Of a stretch of 64,000 nt of DNA, positions 8,579 through 18,623 are shown in pieces (the stretch's first letter is position 1; each line of letters opens with the position of its first letter). A program made the translations under genes and the position numbers. Below the pieces are notes generated by a model. That model was not told the origin of the DNA and ran no database searches. It saw nothing but the letters and a program-made list of their open reading frames with translations. Origin of the DNA: Paludibacter sp. (GTDB lineage Bacteria; Bacteroidota; Bacteroidia; Bacteroidales; Paludibacteraceae); NCBI GenBank assembly GCA_028710415.1, contig JAQTUE010000007.1, positions 62,001-126,000 of the forward strand. The letters are read 5' to 3'.

Positions 8579-10375
8579 TTATAACACAGAAACCTTTACA
8601 GTTTGAGTTGTATTGTCTTTCGATAATTTCACCAAATAAACACCCTGATTGAGGTTCGTTGGGATTACCATACCGGAACCGGCTTTACAAATACCTTTGT
8701 ATAAAGATTGTCCGCTTAATGACATCAGAGCAACCTGTACATTCTGTGAACCGTTATTTTGTAACTCAATTTTCTTATTGATTGATTTTACATCCACAGT
8801 CGACATGATTGTATTTTCCATTTTAGTGGTAATAGAAATGCTGGTTGTCACAAAAGCACTTGCAGTATTCGATTGATCCACTGCCTGAACTCCAACAGTA
8901 TATTGGCCCGGAGCAAGGTCAAGAACAATTTCATTCTTGTATAACAAGGTTTGTGAACCTGTTTTCAAACGGCCTGTTGTAATGTTTGCAGGAGAATAAG
9001 CATAAACATTACCAGCCTGATCCTGAACATAGATATTATAACGCAATGCGTTTTGTGGAGTGATATCGTCAGTTGAATTATTCCAGGTAATGGTATACTT
9101 GCCATTCACATTTGTAGCCTGAATGTTTGTTGGAACACTAGGTGCCAGATTGGCTACGTCAATAGTATTTTTAGCAAAAACACCAATCCAGGCCAGGTTA
9201 TCATTATAGCCAAAAAGGAAATAATCCAGTTTATTGTCGTTGTTAAAATCAGCTAAGTCCATTGAACCAGCTCTTGCTCGAACAGGTATAGGAAGAACGT
9301 CTTTCAGGAAAGTATTATCACCGTTGTTATAATACATAGCTGTATTTTCTCCATTAGGGAGCATAACCATTAAATCTGTTTTTCCATCGTTATTCACATC
9401 ACCACTTGAAAAAGCAGTATAACCCTGGGTACCGCTTGGCAAATTAGTTCCGGTTGCCATAGCTGTGAAAGTTCCGTCCAGATTATTTAGATATAATGTT
9501 CCGGGCCAAACCCAACCTCCTGAGTAACCAACACCTGCAACAAATACATCCAGCCATCCGTCATTATTTGAATCAAACAATACAACTTCACCTTGTTCAA
9601 TACCTGTAAAAGAAGCGGCGGATTTCACGAAAGTTCCGTTACCCTGGTTAAGATACAAAGAAGTTGTATAGTTTCCACTTACAGAATATCCGGCAGTAAT
9701 CACATCTACAAAACCATCATGATTAATGTCACCGGTATGCAATGACCCGCCATTCATTCCTTCAAAATCTGCAGTTCCACCTACAGGCGTAGTTTGTCTG
9801 ACAAAAGTACCGCCAACGTTTTTATACAAAGTAACAACCCTTGTATTCAATGCATCGCACCAACCCTCCATAAACAAATCGACCCAACCATCGTTGTTGT
9901 AATCAACGGCCGATAAGAATTTGTGGGAATCACCATCATTACCTGTGCGCATTCCCAATAGGCTGTTACTAGTGTCAACTGTAAAGGTGTAATTCGGAGC
10001 ACCAGAATTTTTGTACAATGTAGTTACAGTAGCACCACCAACAGAACCAGAAATAATCAGATCCAGGTTGCCATCATTGTTGTAATCCATAAAAAGAGTC
10101 ATTGCTTGTCCAACTCCGGCAGGAAGAGGTAATGGGAACTTAGAAGAAGCAACATCTGTAAAAGTTTCATTCCCATTGTTCATGTACAATGAAAATGCGT
10201 TGTTAGAAACCTGAAGCAAATCCAGATAACCATCATTATTAAAATCTCCCCAGGCAACTTCCCCTTTTTCAGTTGTTGCACCAGTTGCCACAACACTCCA
10301 GGTTGACGGAGTAGTAGCTTTTACACTTACTAAGGCAAGTAATGCCAAAGCACAAATTGTAATTTTTGTTTTCAT
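8579..10375 (-). CDS. T9SS-exported FG-GAP/VCBS seven-bladed beta-propeller with FN3 domain
   Basis: This 598-residue protein has a signal peptide (ends VSVKA) and seven FG-GAP type repeats, each with a calcium-loop motif such as DFNNDGYLDL, DYNNDGNLDL, DINHDGFVDV or DVNNDGKTDL. Seven is the number needed to close one propeller. An FN3-like domain follows (about 415-515), and the last 70 residues look like a type A T9SS sorting domain (VQVALMSLSGQSLY, ending YLVKLSKDNTTQTVKVSVL). It should be secreted or anchored on the surface by type IX secretion. No hydrolase motif is seen, so a glycan-binding or scaffold role is a guess from context. It is the final gene of the ten-gene operon. The protein at 57817-59733 has the same architecture. 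Confidence 0.9.
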   Translation of the reverse strand: MKTKITICALALLALVSVKATTPSTWSVVATGATTEKGEVAWGDFNNDGYLDLLQVSNNAFSLYMNNGNETFTDVASSKFPLPLPAGVGQAMTLFMDYNNDGNLDLIISGSVGGATVTTLYKNSGAPNYTFTVDTSNSLLGMRTGNDGDSHKFLSAVDYNNDGWVDLFMEGWCDALNTRVVTLYKNVGGTFVRQTTPVGGTADFEGMNGGSLHTGDINHDGFVDVITAGYSVSGNYTTSLYLNQGNGTFVKSAASFTGIEQGEVVLFDSNNDGWLDVFVAGVGYSGGWVWPGTLYLNNLDGTFTAMATGTNLPSGTQGYTAFSSGDVNNDGKTDLMVMLPNGENTAMYYNNGDNTFLKDVLPIPVRARAGSMDLADFNNDNKLDYFLFGYNDNLAWIGVFAKNTIDVANLAPSVPTNIQATNVNGKYTITWNNSTDDITPQNALRYNIYVQDQAGNVYAYSPANITTGRLKTGSQTLLYKNEIVLDLAPGQYTVGVQAVDQSNTASAFVTTSISITTKMENTIMSTVDVKSINKKIELQNNGSQNVQVALMSLSGQSLYKGICKAGSGMVIPTNLNQGVYLVKLSKDNTTQTVKVSVL

Positions 10376-10472
10376 AAAATATTTAATTTAATTGATTAAT
10401 AATTACACCTGCTATAAATTTAAATACAGGCGTTTTATCTTTATAAGATTCGTATTTGATTAGTTTAAGAGA

Positions 10473-11804
10473 TTATTTGTTAATTCCAGAATTAGCATTG
10501 TTTTTTTCCAATGGCTTAAACATTTGTAAAGCTTTCCATAATACGCCGGCCGATCCCTTGAAATTTCCGGAATTCGGCTTCCCTTCGGGCGTATACCATT
10601 CATAGAAACCTTTATTTGTAATCACCCTGTCAAGCATCGGGGAAATAGCCTCATATGCTTCCTGATAGAAACCATTCACAATAAGTTGCTGTACCATTCG
10701 ACCACCAAACCAAGTCCAGTCTCCTCCATTTTGATAGAAATAAGGCAAGGACATCCATGAATTTTTAAAATATCCTTTCGGATAAACCGGATAAAGAGTC
10801 AGGCCAATTGATTGAGCTCCGGCATCTGTCACATTTTGCTGCATCTTCCTATAGGCGACCTTTATTTCATACTTATTGAGTAAACCTGCCTCAATAGCCA
10901 CAGCTGTACCACCGTGATAATAGATCATATTCTCGTCGAAAGCAGCCGGAAAAGGAGAACCATTTAAATAAATATGCGGTATAAACTTCTGTCTTTTTTT
11001 GTCCCATAGATATTTACGAATATTTAACACTTGATTTTTCTTAATATTGGTCCAGTATTTTTCATTTGTATTATCCATGGTCAGATAATCGTTAATAGCA
11101 ATGATAAACATGGCATTATCATATATATCAATACTGAGATGTGAAAGACTATCTAATTCAACACCCCATGGATGTTCGGGTTGTACATCGCCCCAATCAG
11201 CTGTAGTTGCACCCCAAAGCAAACCATGTTTTTTATCATACCTGTTCTGCAAAAGAAACTTCAAAGATTCTTCCATTCGTTGAAGAACTGTTTTTTTGTT
11301 TATTTGTTCTGTCAGAATGCTTCTATCTCCTGTGCTGTTTATGTATTTTCGGATTGATTGTATCAAAGATGTTTCCTGATCGGTTTCAACAGTATTTTTA
11401 TGTGCAGCAAAAGCCGGAGCCAGCGGACTGTAAATATAGTTGTATGCAATGCGGACTTTTTCTTTGGGAACATAACCGTCCACAATATTTCCATTAACGC
11501 CCTGGAATCTAAAAAAAGTAAGTAAAGATTCTCTGATTTTCCTGTTATCACCTACCCTGCAGGCCAACTCTACAAAAGTATTCAGGTCTCTGATCCATAT
11601 TTCGTTATAAGAATCACCCGCATTAAGACCTTCTCTCAACAATTTTTCAGCTTTAAGTTCCACACTGTCAAGTCTCGAATCATGAGCGATAGTGGTAGAT
11701 AAAGCCTTAGGCATACCATTATGAGATTCCGGTTGGACCGAAAAAACATTAACTGCAAGCAAAATGAAGAGAAAAGATAATCTGAGAATATTCATAACTT
11801 TCAT
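10473..11804 (-). CDS. (alpha/alpha)6-barrel glycosidase-like protein, family uncertain
   Basis: A secreted protein of 443 residues with a signal peptide (about 1-23). Alternating helices and short motif-bearing loops suggest a six-hairpin (alpha/alpha)6 barrel, as in trehalases, GH63, GH100 and amylo-1,6-glucosidase-like enzymes. Acidic loops that could hold the catalytic pair are EIWIRDLN (about 68-75), TADWGDVQPEHPWG (about 205-220), and GGDWTWFGGR with the later GFYEWYTPEGKP near the C terminus. No family could be fixed from these. It lies 42 bases after the acetylesterase gene and 97 before the propeller gene, so it is part of the same operon and probably cleaves one linkage of the same substrate. 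The fold call is moderately sure and the reaction is unknown. Confidence 0.65.
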   Translation of the reverse strand: MKVMNILRLSFLFILLAVNVFSVQPESHNGMPKALSTTIAHDSRLDSVELKAEKLLREGLNAGDSYNEIWIRDLNTFVELACRVGDNRKIRESLLTFFRFQGVNGNIVDGYVPKEKVRIAYNYIYSPLAPAFAAHKNTVETDQETSLIQSIRKYINSTGDRSILTEQINKKTVLQRMEESLKFLLQNRYDKKHGLLWGATTADWGDVQPEHPWGVELDSLSHLSIDIYDNAMFIIAINDYLTMDNTNEKYWTNIKKNQVLNIRKYLWDKKRQKFIPHIYLNGSPFPAAFDENMIYYHGGTAVAIEAGLLNKYEIKVAYRKMQQNVTDAGAQSIGLTLYPVYPKGYFKNSWMSLPYFYQNGGDWTWFGGRMVQQLIVNGFYQEAYEAISPMLDRVITNKGFYEWYTPEGKPNSGNFKGSAGVLWKALQMFKPLEKNNANSGINK

Positions 11805-11846
11805 ATGATCTTACGATAAATTAAATCCATACTCTATTTTAAAGTA

Positions 11847-13823
11847 TTATTCATTCCAATTATCGGTCCTGAATGGAGAAGCCGGAAGATTGTCTATATT
11901 GTACAGGTTACAATCAGGATTATTAGCCCAACCATATCGCACTGCAATAGGGAATTCAACATCAGGGCAGGATACAATCACCTTGTCCCCATCGATCTCG
12001 GCAGTAGCCCAATAGAATTTTTTATCCACACCGGCAACTGCAAATCCTGTCACTGGTTTATCATTCATAGCTTTTAGACCACCGGCAACAGAACTGAATT
12101 GTAAAATTAATTTTGAACCTTCAATCCTGAAGGAGGTAAATACCGGACCGCAATACGGAATATTTTGACCATAAGTATTTGCTGCTGCTGCTAAAGCCAG
12201 TCGTCGACCGACTTCCTGTTTGTTTTTAGGATGTATGTTGTCACCTTCGCCAATATCGATCGTAACAGCCATTCCGGTATTGGTTAGCGATAAAGCCTGT
12301 TGTTGTGCTTCCCTCAATTCAGCCCATTGGGAACTTTCAGGCTTTTCATTTCTTTTCATGAAATTAGCCAACTGAACAAAATAAAATGGAAAATCAGTAT
12401 TCCACTGTTTGCGCCAGTCGTGAATCATCAACGGAAACAATAACGAATATTGCTTTGCACGTTCCACATTCGCCTCACCCTGATACCAGATAGCACCGCG
12501 GATTGCATAAGGCACCAACGGATTAATCATGGCATTGAACAACGTAGTCGGTTGTACCTGATTCAATACTATTTTAGGTGCAACCAGTTCCTTCATATTA
12601 AGCCCGACAACATATTTCCAACTTCCGGATAATTGAATCATTGTTTCGCCCAAAGCGATAAATACATTCTTTGGGTCACCATAAAAACCGCCACCACCAC
12701 CGGAATCAAAAACACGAACAGCGATTACATTTCTTCCTGATTTTACAAGTTTTGCAGGAATCGTATAGTTGCGGTTTCTGTCATATCCTTCGGTAGCCCC
12801 TATTTGTTGTCCATTGAAAAAAGTAATTTCATTATCATCGACAGTTCCCAAATTCAGGATAAGGTCTTTTCCCACATAAGCATCAGATAAATCAACCATT
12901 TTCCGAAACCATACTGCACCATCGAAATCTTTCAGCATTTGTTCTTCCCAAAATTGAGGAACCTGCATAGTTTTCCAGCCTGAATCATCGAAATCTGCCT
13001 TTATCCATGCAGCATTTCTATTTACATATCCTCTGTCTTTTCTTACAAGTTGAGCCTTCCACTCTTCCTGCTGACGATTCAGGTAATTTTTCTGTTCTGC
13101 AGGATCTGATGGAATCTTTTTAAGTTCCGCAATATATTCATCATAATCAGGCAACAATTCAAGTGATTTCTCACTGGTCCAGGCCTCTGCCGGTGTACCG
13201 CCCCATGAAGTATGAATGAGTCCGATAGGAATACCATTCAACCTTTCACTTAAATTCTTTGCAAAGAAATAAGCAGTAGCTGAAAATTCAGGAATGGACT
13301 TCGGACTGCAAACAAGCCATGAACCGCCCATTACTTTTAGATCGGTCACTGGACTTAGAGCTGTTGCCTTTTCCACCTGGAACAAACGGATATTCGAATG
13401 ATCGGCGGTAGCAATTTCCTGTTCATAATTGGCAACTTTCGCCCAACCTGAAACAGGCATTTCCATGTTTGATTGTCCGGAGCATAACCACACTTCTCCA
13501 ATCATCACATTGTTGAAAGTAAGCGTTTCTTCGGCAGAAACTTTCAATATAAACGGACCACCTGCTGCAGGCGTTTCTACTTTGAGCTTCCATTTCCCGC
13601 TTTGATCCGATACGGTTTCATAGGTTTTATTATTCCAACCCGTTAGTACCTTGACTTTTCTATTGGCGTTACAAACTCCCCAGACAGGTGCCTGAGTATT
13701 TTGCTGTAACACCATATTATTTGAAAACAATACCGGCATGATTACTTTTGCCGACAGGTTGTTGCTGAATTGCGAACCAATAAGTAGAATAAGAATGAAT
13801 AAAATTCCTTGCTTGAGTTTCAT
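11847..13823 (-). CDS. Sialate O-acetylesterase-like carbohydrate esterase (SGNH) with inserted beta-sandwich
   Basis: The 658-residue protein has a signal peptide and belongs to the sialate O-acetylesterase (SASA) family. The oxyanion block GEVWLCSGQSNMEM carries the predicted catalytic Ser118, and IGLIHTSWGGTPAEAWTS and the late IDIGEGDNIHPKNKQEVG (Asp/His pair) complete the SGNH set. Between the halves, at about residues 275-390, lies a GH2-type galactose-binding sandwich (WIKADFDDSGWKTM, VWFRKMVDLS, GRNVIAVRVFD), which occurs in some members. Despite the family name many Bacteroidota homologues act on acetylated plant or fungal glycans. No sialidase is present in the window, so sialic acid is an unlikely target. 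It should remove O-acetyl groups that block the exo-glycosidases of the operon. Spacing to both neighbours is 21-42 bases. Confidence 0.9.
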   Translation of the reverse strand: MKLKQGILFILILLIGSQFSNNLSAKVIMPVLFSNNMVLQQNTQAPVWGVCNANRKVKVLTGWNNKTYETVSDQSGKWKLKVETPAAGGPFILKVSAEETLTFNNVMIGEVWLCSGQSNMEMPVSGWAKVANYEQEIATADHSNIRLFQVEKATALSPVTDLKVMGGSWLVCSPKSIPEFSATAYFFAKNLSERLNGIPIGLIHTSWGGTPAEAWTSEKSLELLPDYDEYIAELKKIPSDPAEQKNYLNRQQEEWKAQLVRKDRGYVNRNAAWIKADFDDSGWKTMQVPQFWEEQMLKDFDGAVWFRKMVDLSDAYVGKDLILNLGTVDDNEITFFNGQQIGATEGYDRNRNYTIPAKLVKSGRNVIAVRVFDSGGGGGFYGDPKNVFIALGETMIQLSGSWKYVVGLNMKELVAPKIVLNQVQPTTLFNAMINPLVPYAIRGAIWYQGEANVERAKQYSLLFPLMIHDWRKQWNTDFPFYFVQLANFMKRNEKPESSQWAELREAQQQALSLTNTGMAVTIDIGEGDNIHPKNKQEVGRRLALAAAANTYGQNIPYCGPVFTSFRIEGSKLILQFSSVAGGLKAMNDKPVTGFAVAGVDKKFYWATAEIDGDKVIVSCPDVEFPIAVRYGWANNPDCNLYNIDNLPASPFRTDNWNE

Positions 13824-13844
13824 ATATTATTTTAATTTTTATCT

Positions 13845-16148
13845 TTATTTCCAACTTGTTACAGGAGGCCTGTCTTCAGGTCTGATGGCCCATTTTTTAG
13901 AAGGTTGAGGCCCCATCTTAAATTCAAGGATTCCTCCCTCCAGCATTTGGGTATGGGTAATATAATTCGTAGTAAACTTTTTTGTATTCAGAGTGGCAGA
14001 TTGAATGTAGATATTCCTATTCGATACATTTTCGGCTTTTACAGTAAAGGTATTTCCTCCGGGCAGTTCGATTACCGCACTTTTAAATATGGGGGAACCT
14101 ATTGAATAAATGCCATTTGCAGGATTAACCGGATAAAATCCAAGGGCACTGAAAACATACCATGACGACATCTCACCACAATCTTCATTCCCGGCATATC
14201 CCGAAGAACTAGTATTATACATTTCATTCATGATTTTAGTCACATAAAACTGGGTCTTCCAGGGTTGGCCTGCATAATTATACAGGTAAGCCACATGATG
14301 ACTGGGTTCGTTGCCATGAGCATACTGACCGATAAAGCCGGATGCATTATCATTCTTTTCTGTTACGTTGTTCCACAATGTAAAGAAGGTATCCAGTTTG
14401 TTAGTAAATAACTTATCGCCACCCGTCAACTGAATCAAATCAGGTATGTTTTGTGGAACATACCAGTAATACTGCCAGGCATTCCCTTCGGTAAATGGGT
14501 TCCCACCATTAGCACCGTATTTGAGTGGATTAAAAGGTTGTATCCAGTTTCCCTTATCGTCTTTCGATTGAAAGAATCCTGTCTGCTTATTGTAGAGATT
14601 TCTGTAGAACTGTGATCTTTTAAAAAAGTAATCATAATCGGATTTCTCGTTCAGCTTTTTGGCCAGTTGAGCCACACACCAGTCATCAAAGGCCATTTCG
14701 AGGGTTATGGAAACCGATTGCGACTGAATATTTTCGGGCATAAATCCATATTTATTCCAGACTTCGTACGGTGAATTAATATGGGAAACAGTAGCTGAAG
14801 ACCTGACAGCTGAATAAGCTTTGTGTATATCAATTCCGGGCAAACCTTTCAATACAGCATCTACAATCACCGGAATGGAATGATTGCCAATCATACAAAA
14901 ATTATCCTGCCCCCAAAGTTGCCAGATAGGCAAATAACCGCAAGACTCGTAATGCCTTATAAGTGTATTCACAAAATCGGTCGTTCTTTCAGGTTGTAAA
15001 AGAGTATATAAAGGATGAGCTGCCCTGTAGGTATCCCACAAGGAGAATGTAGTATACTGGGTTTCGGAATCTCCTTTCAATTTACGGGTATTGAAATCAG
15101 CAGTCATATACTCGCCGTTTGAATCGGAGAATGTATTGGGTTGTATGAAAGAATGATAGAGTGCTGTATAAAATATCTCCATTTGCTTTTGAGTTCCTTC
15201 CACCTTGATTTTACTTAACTCCATCTCCCATTGATTAGCAGATTGCCGAACCACTTTATCAAAATCATTGCCTGCAATTTCAGATAGCAGATTTTGTCTT
15301 GCATTTTCAATGCTGACACCTGAGATTCCTACTTTCATTAACAAAGGTGATTGGCCTGATGAATCAAAATCGAATATTGCTTTCAGGTTCTTGCCATCAA
15401 CAAGACTTATACCGGGAAGTACATACGAACCGTTTATCATGACATTTCCGATAACAGGCTTTGAGAAACGAACATAAAAGTACACTTTACGCAATTTAGC
15501 CCATCCTGTAATAACCCGGTACCCTTCTACCGTGCAGGAGTCGGTTATCCTGATTTGAGAATTGATAATCTGAGTGGACCAACTGTTTTTATTCATCGAA
15601 TGGTTCAGGTCGATAAGGACATGCTCCTGTTTTCCTTGCGGGAAAGTATAGCGATGAAATCCTGTCCGGGTGGTTGCCGTAAGTTCAGCATTCACACCAT
15701 AGCTCTTAAGAAACACCTGATAATAACCCGGATGAGCATTCTCATTCGTATGTGAAAACAAAGAGTAAAGTCCTTTATCCGTTTGTAAAGCCTCTGTTGC
15801 ATGTTTGTTTTCACCCGTAAAAGGCAGGACTAAAATATCAAATAACTCAGCTACACCGGTACCGCTTAAATGGGTATGGCTAAATCCGTAAAGGATTGAA
15901 TCATTATAATCATATCCTGAAGCCTGTGCCCAATCGGGAACATTTTTCGTGTCAGGGCTCAGTTGAACCATCCCAAATGGTACTGTTGCTCCCGGAAAAT
16001 TATTTCCCGACAAGCTTGACGCAACTGCTCCCGAACCAATAAACGGATTTACACAAGAGGTCAGTTTGTTGTTCGTTGCAGTTAGTACCTGCAATGCGAT
16101 CAACAAAAAACCGAGAGATAAATTATATTTTAATTTCAATTCAATCAC
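13845..16148 (-). CDS. GH92 alpha-mannosidase
   Basis: A calcium-dependent inverting exo-alpha-mannosidase, 767 residues, with a signal peptide. The N-terminal beta-sandwich opens with the family hallmark VNPFIGSG...FPGATVPFGMVQLSPDT and continues to SHTHLSGTG (about 90-98). The (alpha/alpha)6 domain carries GNEPSHH near 612 and GNEDCGEMSSWYVFSALGFYP near 654, which hold the expected acid and base residues. The gene lies 16 bases after the GH95 gene and 21 before the esterase gene. Together with the adjacent GH29 and GH95 it forms a fucose/mannose-removing triad. A second GH92 at 33637-35946 also neighbours a GH29. Linkage specificity (alpha-1,2, 1,3 or other) cannot be fixed by eye. Confidence 0.95.
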   Translation of the reverse strand: MIELKLKYNLSLGFLLIALQVLTATNNKLTSCVNPFIGSGAVASSLSGNNFPGATVPFGMVQLSPDTKNVPDWAQASGYDYNDSILYGFSHTHLSGTGVAELFDILVLPFTGENKHATEALQTDKGLYSLFSHTNENAHPGYYQVFLKSYGVNAELTATTRTGFHRYTFPQGKQEHVLIDLNHSMNKNSWSTQIINSQIRITDSCTVEGYRVITGWAKLRKVYFYVRFSKPVIGNVMINGSYVLPGISLVDGKNLKAIFDFDSSGQSPLLMKVGISGVSIENARQNLLSEIAGNDFDKVVRQSANQWEMELSKIKVEGTQKQMEIFYTALYHSFIQPNTFSDSNGEYMTADFNTRKLKGDSETQYTTFSLWDTYRAAHPLYTLLQPERTTDFVNTLIRHYESCGYLPIWQLWGQDNFCMIGNHSIPVIVDAVLKGLPGIDIHKAYSAVRSSATVSHINSPYEVWNKYGFMPENIQSQSVSITLEMAFDDWCVAQLAKKLNEKSDYDYFFKRSQFYRNLYNKQTGFFQSKDDKGNWIQPFNPLKYGANGGNPFTEGNAWQYYWYVPQNIPDLIQLTGGDKLFTNKLDTFFTLWNNVTEKNDNASGFIGQYAHGNEPSHHVAYLYNYAGQPWKTQFYVTKIMNEMYNTSSSGYAGNEDCGEMSSWYVFSALGFYPVNPANGIYSIGSPIFKSAVIELPGGNTFTVKAENVSNRNIYIQSATLNTKKFTTNYITHTQMLEGGILEFKMGPQPSKKWAIRPEDRPPVTSWK

Positions 16149-16164
16149 TATTTAGATCTAATAA

Positions 16165-18576
16165 TTAGTATTTCAAATCCATAAATTCATCTTTATTCAA
16201 CTGGAAACTAATAAATCCATTTGCTGCCTGCTTGAGCATGATTTGTTTTCCGTTTTTAAAGAATTGAGGAATACCTGCACCAGCTGCAAGTTTGATTTTA
16301 AAACTTTGTTGACAGGCAGCTTTAATGGTTGCTGTTTCAATATGCTTGTCTTTCCATTTCAGATCAATAACTCCTCCGCCAAGAACACATAAACCTTTAA
16401 AATAACCGGTTTTCCATTGGTCGGGCAAAGCGGGTAGAAATTCGATATAACCTTCCTGACTTTGAATGAGCATTTCGGAAATCCCTGCTGCTCCAGCTTC
16501 ATTACCATCAAAAATAAAGATATCGTAAGGCGCTCCGGCAATTCCTTTTGGAGAAATTGTCAACAGGTTCTCGCGGGTAAAGTTGCGTTGAAGCAATACG
16601 ACACTTTCGTAAGAAGCATCAGGATTCTTTAACCGCGCATTATAACAGATAATATTTGCCCTGCTCCATTCCACATCTTCCCAATCCTTTGCATTCATTC
16701 TGTTGGATAGTGTTTGCATGGCGGCATTTGCCAATTCAGGAGTCTTTTCCTTGCTTATTTGATTGAAAGGGTATAATGCAATAAGATGGCAGGTATGTCT
16801 GTGATTTGGATTCGCTTCATCGTAGTCTTCCATCCATTCCTGTACTCCTCCGTTTTTCTTGCTAATCATTAAGGGTGGAATCTTCGCAAGTGCCTTTTGA
16901 AGAGAATCACAAAATTGTTTGTCAACATTCAGCGTTTTTGAAGCCTGAATCACTGAACTCAACAATTCAAATACCAGAACACGGTCGGCTGTTGGCATCA
17001 TCGAAAGAGAAATTGATTCCCCTTTGTATCTGAATGAATTTTCAGGGGATGTAGATGGACCGGTTACTAAATATCCGTTATTGGGGTCAACAGTCATATA
17101 ATCCAACAGAAATTTCGCATTCGCTTTTAAAATAGGATATGCTTCATTTTTCAGGAAAACTTTGTCTTGTGTATAACAATAATGTGACCATAGGTGCAAT
17201 GAAATCCAGGATGAAGCCATAGGGAACAATCCCCAACCCACACCCCAACCGGAAGCAGTAAATCCCCAGATATTGGCCATCGTATTGGCAGTCCATCCTT
17301 TAGCTCCATAAACATTCGAAGCAGTTTTTTGTCCATAAACGGAAAGATCTTTCAGGTAATTGAATAAAGGCTGATTGCATTCGGCAAGATTCCCATTATT
17401 GGCCAGCCAGTAATTTTGTTGCGTATTAATGTCTAAATGGTAGTCGCAGGTCCAGCCCATGTTATTTGCCAGATTATCATTCCAGATGCCTTGTAAATTA
17501 GCAGGAAGTGGTGAATTTGCCCTTGATGAGGCAATCAGCAGATACCGTGCATATTGATAAAACAACACATCCATGCCAACATCGTTTTTACCTTCTTTCA
17601 CCAACAGCCAACGCAGGTCGGTAGGTAAATCGCCCGTATCGCTTTTACCAAGGAATAATTCAACGCGATTGAACAGATTTTGATAATCTGAGATATGTCT
17701 TTCTTTTAGTTTGGCATAGTCTGTTTCTAAGGCCTTTTGAATCGTATTGCGGCAAATAGATTTATAATCGGGAGATTTAAAGTTCGTTCTGACATCAATA
17801 TAAAGATAAACAGTAGTCGCGTTTTTAATTTTGAGTTGTTTTTTATTTACAGATACAGTTCCGTCATCTGTTTTTACCGTAATATTACCCAGGAAAGCAA
17901 CTCCACCGGCATCTGGATTCTGAACTGACATATCGCCCGAAAACTCCAATACATTATCTTTCAGTGTCAACTCTGCCTGGCGTAACAAATCAAGTGATAC
18001 AGTGAAATTCAATGCCGACTTTAGATCAGCCGATAATTTTAATACCAGTACTCCATCCGGATTATTGCAAAAATACTCCCTGAAATACTTCACGTTTCCT
18101 TTTTCATACGAGACAGAGGCAACTGCATTTTCCAGATTCAGATTCCGTTCGTAATTGCTTATCTTTCCTTCGGGATAATCAAAATTCAGGTATAAATTTC
18201 CAATTGGTAAATGAGAACCGAATGAGTGTGGCGTTCCTGCCATAAGTTTTTGAGACAACTGATTTCCTTCAGACAAATTGCCGTTAAAGAATTGGTCCCT
18301 GATTTCCTTTAATTTCTGTTTACCTAATGCGGGCTCCTGGTTTGGGTCATTTTTACCTGACCACATGGTTACTTCATTCAAAGCGATTGTTTCTTTCTGA
18401 ATTCCACCAAACACCATAGCTCCCAATCTGCCGTTTCCCAGTGGAAGTGATTTCATCCATTCACTAGCGGGTTGATTGTACCAGAGTTTAAGAAGTTGCT
18501 GCTCCGCCCTTAACGATGGCAGAACTCCAACTATACTAAAAATAAGGCAAATAAATATCTTCTTCTGTGCGTTCAT
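16165..18576 (-). CDS. GH95 alpha-L-fucosidase (or alpha-L-galactosidase)
   Basis: An inverting exo-enzyme of 803 residues with a signal peptide. The family usually cleaves alpha-1,2-linked L-fucose from galactose; a few Bacteroidota members prefer L-galactose. The N-terminal domain starts LWYNQPASEWMKSLPLGNGRLGAMVFGG, and the (alpha/alpha)6 domain shows NLQGIWND, CDYHLDINTQQNYW near 378 (the asparagines that activate the water), VQEWMEDYDEANPNHRHT near 577 (predicted acid) and IFDGNEAG near 687. The gene sits 47 bases after GH29 and 16 before GH92. The closest relative in the window is the GH95 at 38282, which shares every motif. A GH95 and a GH29 side by side suggests two kinds of fucosyl linkage or a fucose that must be freed in two contexts. 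Confidence 0.94.
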   Translation of the reverse strand: MNAQKKIFICLIFSIVGVLPSLRAEQQLLKLWYNQPASEWMKSLPLGNGRLGAMVFGGIQKETIALNEVTMWSGKNDPNQEPALGKQKLKEIRDQFFNGNLSEGNQLSQKLMAGTPHSFGSHLPIGNLYLNFDYPEGKISNYERNLNLENAVASVSYEKGNVKYFREYFCNNPDGVLVLKLSADLKSALNFTVSLDLLRQAELTLKDNVLEFSGDMSVQNPDAGGVAFLGNITVKTDDGTVSVNKKQLKIKNATTVYLYIDVRTNFKSPDYKSICRNTIQKALETDYAKLKERHISDYQNLFNRVELFLGKSDTGDLPTDLRWLLVKEGKNDVGMDVLFYQYARYLLIASSRANSPLPANLQGIWNDNLANNMGWTCDYHLDINTQQNYWLANNGNLAECNQPLFNYLKDLSVYGQKTASNVYGAKGWTANTMANIWGFTASGWGVGWGLFPMASSWISLHLWSHYCYTQDKVFLKNEAYPILKANAKFLLDYMTVDPNNGYLVTGPSTSPENSFRYKGESISLSMMPTADRVLVFELLSSVIQASKTLNVDKQFCDSLQKALAKIPPLMISKKNGGVQEWMEDYDEANPNHRHTCHLIALYPFNQISKEKTPELANAAMQTLSNRMNAKDWEDVEWSRANIICYNARLKNPDASYESVVLLQRNFTRENLLTISPKGIAGAPYDIFIFDGNEAGAAGISEMLIQSQEGYIEFLPALPDQWKTGYFKGLCVLGGGVIDLKWKDKHIETATIKAACQQSFKIKLAAGAGIPQFFKNGKQIMLKQAANGFISFQLNKDEFMDLKY

Positions 18577-18623
18577 GAAATTGACTGGTATATAAATTTA
18601 ATATTAATGCTTTAGTTTATCTC

